The position numbers and the translations under genes were made by a program. A model generated the notes under the pieces. The model was not told where the DNA came from and made no database searches. It saw nothing but the letters and a program-made list of their open reading frames with translations. A stretch of DNA of 64,000 nt from Hirudinaria manillensis (lineage: Eukaryota; Annelida; Clitellata; Hirudinida; Hirudinidae): assembly GCA_034509925.1 (NCBI GenBank), contig CM067526.1:5403501-5467500 (forward strand), in the 5' to 3' direction. This document shows, piece by piece, positions 57,901-64,000 of the stretch (position 1 is the first letter of the stretch; every line of letters begins with the position of its first letter).

Positions 57901-60334
57901 ATATTACACCGAGGAGGAGTGTTGTCGCTCTCGTCACCTCATTCAACTCATTCTTCATTACCAAAATAAGCAAGATTCATGATTCAATCAATGACAATAT
58001 CGCCAAATCATCCACCTCATCTTTCCCCACCAGGCAATACACAGGTACTTCAATGTCGACACTCCCACCGGTGTCCTCAGAAGAGGTTATCAGGACTATT
58101 CGCCATCTACCAAACAAGACATCTCTCGACTCATTTCCTACTCCCCTGCTCAAGAAATATGCTCTGATTCTATCTCCTATTCTATCCAAGCTAGCTAATC
58201 TTTCCTTCAGCACTGGCACATTTCCCTCTATCTTCAAAAATCTATCGTCAAAAAAGCTCAGTTTCTCCCTCTCCTGATAAAAATCAAACCTTGAGTCTGC
58301 CATCCCTGCAAATTACTGACCAATCTCCAACCTCTCTACCATGTCTAAACTGCTAGAGACTCATCCTGTCCAGAATCCGTCCGCATATTTCCTCCTCCAA
58401 TTTTTCGCCTTTCCAATCCGCCTACAGACCTGGTTTATCAACAGAAACGGCCCTCTCCCAAATTTTCAATGACCTCTCCAGACTATGCAGTGCAGCAGTG
58501 GTCGGCCTCGATCTCTCGGCTGCTTTTGACACAATCAATCACCAAATACTGCTGGAGAGACTCAAGATAGATTTTGGGATTGACGGACTTGCTATATCTT
58601 GGCTCCAATCCTATCTATCTAATAGGACTCAATATGTCAAACTAGGCGAACACTCCTCCTTTCCTGTAGAGCTCCTCGCTGGCGTTCCCCAAGGCTCAGT
58701 ACTTGGACCCCTACTCTTTACTACTTACACCTCGCCTTGATCCAGCTTAGTGCTATCCTACAATGTATCGTTCCATCAATATGCTGATGACACCAGCCTG
58801 TACTGCGCACTCTCCAGCCATAATCTTTCTGATCAGCTTGACAACTTACGTAAGTGTACCAAGGCTATAAACGACTGGTGAACATCCTTCAGCTTAATCC
58901 CCACAAGTCTGAACTTATGTTCATCGGGACACCAACGAACATTAAAGCTCTCAACCCTCCGTCCTCTGCAGAGGTAGCAGGAACTCCTCTCCCTTCCTCG
59001 GCTACTCTAAAACTGCATGGTGTCACATTTGATTCTCATTTGAGCTTCAGACAACACATAGCCTTCATAGTTAAAGCCAGCAACCATCTCATCTGGTCTA
59101 TACGGCATATCCGCCCACTCCTCTCCGTTGACACAACATCTGCACTCGCCCGCTCGCTGGTTCTATCTCGCCTCGACCACTGCAACTCTCTTCTATATGG
59201 ATCATCAGCTTCCCTGATCCAATTCCTTCCACGCATTCAAAACAAGTAAGCCAAGCTCGTATTACTCAATCCGACCCTTGACAGCTATGAGTGCCAGAGA
59301 AAACTTCATTGGCTACCCATCACCTCCCGAATCTCATTCAAAATATCCATAATAACTTATCGCTTACTCACGACATCAAATCCGCCTTACCTCCATCGCC
59401 TCATACAGCGCCGCCACCCACCCGAGAGTCTCCGCTCATCTGCCACCATCAACCTCCATCAACCGGTTCACAGGGCGACCATCGTCAATAGAAGTTTCTC
59501 ACTAGCTGCTCCTGCTGTCTGAAATGATCTACCCCATCTGTAAGAGCCAAGCCATCCCTGGAGCTCTTCAAAAACCCACCTCTTCAGGAAACACCTTCCA
59601 AATTAGAAACAGAAGATTCACACAAAGCGCCTCCGACGCTAGGCATACGGCGCCATATAAATTAACTATTATTTTTATTATTAGGTATTGTCTCACTCCA
59701 TTGCTTTTCAACGTTTACGTGCTGTTGCTTACCACACTCATCTAATGAAGATAATGAACGATTTCATCGCTCACACAAGACAACTCCTAGGTAGGAATGA
59801 AAAATGATCTCTCCATTAATTTATTTGGCGATGAACAAGGTAACTCTACATTTACCGCCCGGATTGGCTCAGATATCCTTATGTATTCTTCCATCAGACA
59901 AATCTTTCCCCCAAAGAGCCCGTCGAAAACATAAAATAGCTACCCAATCATGCGTCTACAACCACAAACACCCAAGCAAGCACTTGAGACCATTGACTGC
60001 CGAGTGATAAAATAACTTCAAAAGATATGAAATCGTTCACAAATATTATTCACGAACTTTGCTTGGAGAACAATTCTGTGTACTAGAGTTTTGAATTAAT
60101 TTGAAATGTAAATGGTTGACATAAGATATCGTGCACTATTAACTACATTAGCATCACAGTCAGCATCACTGCCAATTCGTAAATAATAAACCTGAAATAT
60201 GGCGAGGTAGTAACAATTGAAGTATGATCGTCGAAGAGGACTGAATAACTCTGGTCGATTCCGTACTTAAATTGTTGAAACTTTATATCCGAAGCCTTCA
60301 CTGGAGGCTGACTTTTCATAGGTCCCCAAGCCAT
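54945..60334 (-). CDS. FAM78-like protein P4', 295 aa, five exons
   Basis: Exons in coding order: 60192-60334, 56883-56996, 56511-56682, 55830-56132, 54945-55100 (888 bp), all frames kept, GT-AG throughout. Counterpart of P4, with few differences: in exon 1 SVLFDDHTS replaces SVLYDDQTS, in exon 4 VDVDINKP replaces VDFDINKP, and exon 5 starts MVVWRPYYG instead of TVVWRPYYG. Same landmarks: MAWGPMKSQPPV, GWIQVCTEM, QFPWYGATN, KPVGKRSTLLGP. Intron 1 carries the same solo LTR, LTR fragment and L2-like LINE as P4, with a longer version of the LINE. Complete, and probably functional if P4 is. Confidence 0.84.
55280..55790 (+). mobile_element. piggyBac-like remnant in P4' intron 4
   Basis: Near-identical to 18780-19300, with the same local duplication. 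Confidence 0.62.
57160..57455 (+). repeat. Solo LTR, family 2, in P4' intron 1
   Basis: Counterpart of 20660-20946 and longer in the middle. Right flank ATAT; left flank now ATTT, one base changed from ATAT. Confidence 0.85.
57615..57679 (-). repeat. LTR fragment next to the L2-like LINE
   Basis: Counterpart of 21069-21133, with a slightly altered end (TGGCGGATTCCTGGATCC). Confidence 0.55.
57680..59683 (+). mobile_element. L2-like LINE, longer copy with RT core
   Basis: Contains the RT block missing at 21134-22452: VVGLDLSAAFDTINHQILLE, YLSNRTQYVKLGEHSS, GVPQGSVLGPLL, and a YADDT motif near 58781. Also FNSFFITKISK upstream and KLHGVTFDSHLSFRQHI downstream. Ends GGCGCCATATAAATTAA plus an ATT-rich tail. 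Frame breaks between 58277 and 58498 and a stop near 59247 make it inactive; its 5' end is truncated. Confidence 0.82.
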
Positions 60335-62812
60335 GTTTTTCGAAGACTTAGATTCAATTTTTTGCTATCTCGAATTTTGTTCCGAACGATCCAGCTTGTT
60401 CCTCTTGCCGCTAACATTCCATAGAGAGAAATCTGTTACCGTGATGCTGTTCGTGATTCCGTAATTTTCTGAGAAACGCGAGGCGTGGGTAGAGGAGTTC
60501 GAAATCTATCTTTCCAAAGACATTTGTCCTTAATCAGGCATATTACTCCTGGCGACAAGGAATTTTTGACGGATTTTGACAAGATACGTTGTTGAAAGTA
60601 TGTTTCATTATTAAATAGAATTCTGTTGCCGACATACGCTGGTTTGAGATTGTTGCATTAGATCTTAAAATCGGTCTGTTCATCTTCGTTTTGAAGATTT
60701 AGTTGACTTGGTTGATGGCCGATTGAGGGAATCCCTGCCAAGCAAATTGAAATTCCTGGACCTGATGTTCCTCAAGTGATTGAATTTACAATGTGCAGAG
60801 TTGAAATTTGTTGTCCGCTTCTATGCCTGGTCTCTTGCTACTCTATTTTAAGATATATGGAGACGACGTTTCGTCGCAATCACCAAATCAGTCTGAATTG
60901 GAATCATGCTTGTCATTCACTTGAAAAGCCCCATATCTCCGTTCAACAGTGGATGTCCAACCAGTGATCCGCATGTTCATTCGGTGAACTCTTACCTGGG
61001 TTGGTAAGAAATGGAGATGTCCTCGATTTCCTCAACGTTCGATCAACCACTAATCTTTCCCATCAGCGTGCTTCTCAGTGCGTTTGATCGTCGCTATTTT
61101 TTTTTAGGATTATTTGTTTTAAAAGGCAGGACCTTATTGAACGACATTGAAGCCTGGAAATAAGCATGTTGTTAAAATCCTTTACCTATTTTAATAAAAG
61201 ACGGAAATTAATAAATTGTTTTAATTGAACAGATATTTTTAAGTTCAATAAGTAGATGTGTTATTTCTTCTTTTTCAACATTTTTGTTATGACGTCATCG
61301 AAGTATTACTTACGTGTATATTGAATTATTTGCATTAGTAAAATCGTTTCAATTTTATTGCCACAAATTGCGGCTAAGTAATGTAATAATAGCTGCCTCA
61401 CAATATTTTTCATTTCCAAAAAAAATTAGAGACCGAAAATTTAATGGTAATAGTTTTGGGAGGAAAGCAGATCGAATGAAGACATTTTTGTTCACGAAAA
61501 AGAATAGAGCACCTCCGTCATTGTATATAGTTTGAACAAGACATTTCAAAAGTGATATATTTAAATGTGTTTCGGTGAAGAACCAATCCGAGCGAAACAA
61601 ACGCCCCAGGAAGAAATTATTAGATTATTGACCTTAAATAGACTCGGGATATTCCGCGCATCCTTGTTCTCTCTCGACTGAATGACCATTATTAACTTAT
61701 TGAGGTTAACAAACGCTTACGGTTTGGTATATTCTCGACCCGATAAGCATTATTACATGTCGATAAAAAAAAGATGAAAAGAAAGTTATGTTTATTTAAT
61801 ATATAACATCTGTTATGTCGTAGATGTTTCTTCCTAACATTTAATAAGATCTAAATTTATGTTAATTGTTCTGCTGGTTTGAGGGTTGGTTATTTATTCC
61901 CACAACGATAAGAAACTGAGAATCAAGCATATAAGAAATATACCGATTTACTATGTTAAAAAATTTCGATTTAAAGTACGACCTTCTTTGACTTCTTAAT
62001 AATAATATTCTGATGACAACTAATCTTAAATTGTAAGTTCATAATCAAATAGGTTTAACCCTATGTTCAGCCATAACACATTAGACTTGCAGTGTTTTAA
62101 CACAAAATTATTATTCACATATTTTTCGATTTTTGTGACTAAAATTTAAATTAAGATTTCTTGCGATTACTAGCAGAAATAAGTAAAAAGGAAATAATTT
62201 CTTATTAAATCAGTAACCTATTGATGATTATGGGGTGAAAATACAATTTGGAAGACATTAAACCAGGTTTAAAAGATCCAAGTGCTGAGCAGAAATCATA
62301 TTTTTCATTCGAGGTTTTCATTGAAATGATCCGTGATCTGAAACATTAGATTTCTTCATTTCATCAATCCAGTCTCAATTAGTGCACTTCCCCTTCCAAT
62401 AAAGTTGGTCGTTTCTTGTGCAATCAGTCAGTCACCATGGCGATACGAAACATAGTGAGATCATTCAGTCGAAACTTCGCCATGAATATCCAACTGATTG
62501 GAAAAACCTGCTGATTCAAAATTTATCGGATATCCAGCAATCAATAAATGAATAAAGGTTATGAAATAGGTTAGGAATATTGTAATAACCCGTTCATGAG
62601 TCTCTCGTTCAACATTAATAAATGAGATAATGGCGAGAATTCTTATGTTTTGAGCACGAGGTATACTTTTTTGTTGCCGCTTCATCGATTCAGGGTGGAA
62701 TGAAATTATTGTGGATATTGCTATTGACGTTGTTTTAGGCTTTCCTATAGGAGCAGTTGCTTTTGTTTTTTCCTTTGCGATTTTTCTACTCGTTGTTCCT
62801 CTATTTTGCTGT
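60335..62812. other. Intergenic region, block B counterpart of 23105-25629
   Basis: Same modules: upstream module about 60671-61020, lysine-tailed frame 61261-61308, 12-bp LTR terminus about 62580. Lacks the 45-bp LTR end found at 24706 in block A. No gene. Confidence 0.5.
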
Positions 62813-64000
62813 TCAAATCTTTCCGCTTAGGAAGTTTTTCTTGGTGTAGATCAATAAATTTTTCGCGTATTCATCCGATTCTATCGCATATGTGTTCAAA
62901 TTGAACTTTGTTCTCATCGGTGGATAAATCACCTCAACGTCACCTTGGTACGGCCTCCACAACACCACCTTTAAAAGCGTCATGAAATGTTCTTTAAAAA
63001 TATCCTTTTATATTCATTTGTTTATGATTTTTATGTCCATTTTATAAAAACAAATATCAAGATGAAAGATGATGAAAGAGAATCATTTGCTTAGCACTAA
63101 AGTACCGAATGATGTACTACTAGTCCGAGATAACGTTCAACTAGCGTCTAATTAATATCGATTAGTTTCAATCCAACCCCCCCCCCCCCAAAAAAAAAAA
63201 CGACACGACAGTGCAAGAACTAGCGAAAAAAAAGTATCCTTCGGCTTCGTTCACCTTTGACCTCCCGGAGATACTACTGAGAAAAAAGTTAGCAGTTTTT
63301 CTAAAGCTTACAAAGAACAGAGTTAACAGAAGAGATTCTAATGCCAAAAGTAGAGAATTGTTTTCATTCTTTTGATTCAGTGAGAATTTCACTACGTGGC
63401 AAGAAAATCAGAACTATGTCATTGTTAATTACAATTCATGGTCAGCCAGAATATAATGAAAATAATAAGAACGAAGTCTCATAAACATTTCCTTTATTAC
63501 AATAACACGAAGACTGACTTGATACCATGGATCAGATAATGATAGAGGGTGTATCGCTAAAATTATGACAAGAAAATACCCGAGGGTTCACCAATTAGTG
63601 TGTTTTATCATTTTGAACACGAAATCGTTTGACAATTAAATTAAACGTAACAGATGTAACCAATGATCGTTCAATGTTATTGTAAATATAAAGACAAATC
63701 ATATTTTTTGTATTGGGGATTAAGAAAATTGTAACTTACCTGAGCAGTGTTACAAGTCGGAGCGCTTAGTGCGTAGCATTTTAGACGATTGGTTTGATGC
63801 TTAGGCACAGATCTCGGGCATTGCTGAAAACGTGGTCCTATTAGCTTAGACCTCTTACCCACAGGTTTGTTTATATCAACGTCGATAGCCATCTCAATGG
63901 ACCACTCTAGGGTTTTCAAGACTTGGTAAACACCCTTTTTGACGTCTTTTAAAGCTAAGTAAGTGAAGAATTTTTGCTTTCTGTACACAAACGTCAAGTT
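62813..64000 (-). CDS. FAM78-like protein P5', partial (exon 5 and part of exon 4)
   Basis: Exon 5 at 62813-62968 (VVLWRPYQGDVEVIYPP) and exon 4 from 63740 to beyond the window edge (FVYRKQKFFTYLALKD, KPVGKRSKLIGP, TCNTAQ). Compared with P5, exon 4 differs at three visible residues (KRSELLGPRY against KRSKLIGPRF), more than the P2/P2' pair, which is identical in this exon. Upstream exons lie outside the window. Confidence 0.78.
63290..63690 (+). mobile_element. piggyBac-like remnant in P5' intron 4
   Basis: Counterpart of 26100-26510 with small differences. Confidence 0.62.

Noticed and set aside
1-64000. tRNA, rRNA, CRISPR or bacterial-type operon signals
   Set aside because: None seen on either strand; the intron-split genes and retroelements are eukaryotic.

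Overview
The window is AT-rich, intron-bearing, repeat-filled animal DNA. It is almost certainly from an invertebrate, but the sequence alone does not let me name the phylum. Its backbone is a head-to-tail array of one host gene family on the minus strand. I recognise the family from memory as FAM78 (human FAM78A/B; no search was run). Each complete copy has five coding exons of about 140, 114, 172, 303 and 156 bp. They join in frame into proteins of 295-296 aa, close to what I recall for the vertebrate proteins. The recurring landmarks are SPYFR, GWIQVC, SWEIPEL, FPWYG, GPT, FVYRKQKF, KPVGKRS.LLGP, CNTAQ and WRPY.

Layout from left to right. I name the copies P1-P5; a prime marks the second copy of the block. 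P1 (1-2180) is a pseudogene. P2 (3532-6096), P3 (8467-15951), P4 (18440-23104) and P5 (25630-41184) all have complete open coding sequences. From about 43405 the array repeats with a period of about 43.4 kb. P1' (43365-45473) is more decayed than P1. P2'/P3' (46825-49448) are fused and lack their first exon. P4' (54945-60334) is complete. P5' (62813-64000) is cut by the window edge. Block A (1-about 26820) and block B (43405-64000) are nearly identical, but carry different insertions and deletions. They are either a recent segmental duplication or two haplotypes laid end to end by the assembler.

Mobile DNA fills the introns. Intron 4 of every copy checked carries a remnant of one plus-strand piggyBac transposase, so that insertion predates the array's expansion. 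Intron 1 is the main sink for young elements: a CR1/Jockey-like LINE in P3, an L2-like LINE in P4, and in P5 a whole-looking Ty3/gypsy element (27912-33413), a broken sister copy (36334-40644) and an old gypsy fossil. A second LTR family with the same terminal motifs appears as solo or partial LTRs at about ten places. Insertions repeatedly sit at the 4-bp sequence ATAT. Several LTR fragments keep only one intact end, down to 12 bp.

The intergenic stretches (about 2.2-2.5 kb when not deleted) are themselves paralogous. They carry an upstream module with short decaying ORFs and a conserved 15-codon lysine-tailed reading frame about 0.9 kb ahead of each start codon. I found no tRNA, rRNA or CRISPR. 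The most notable content is the FAM78-like tandem expansion, together with the structural record of how LTR elements have deleted, fused and duplicated its members.
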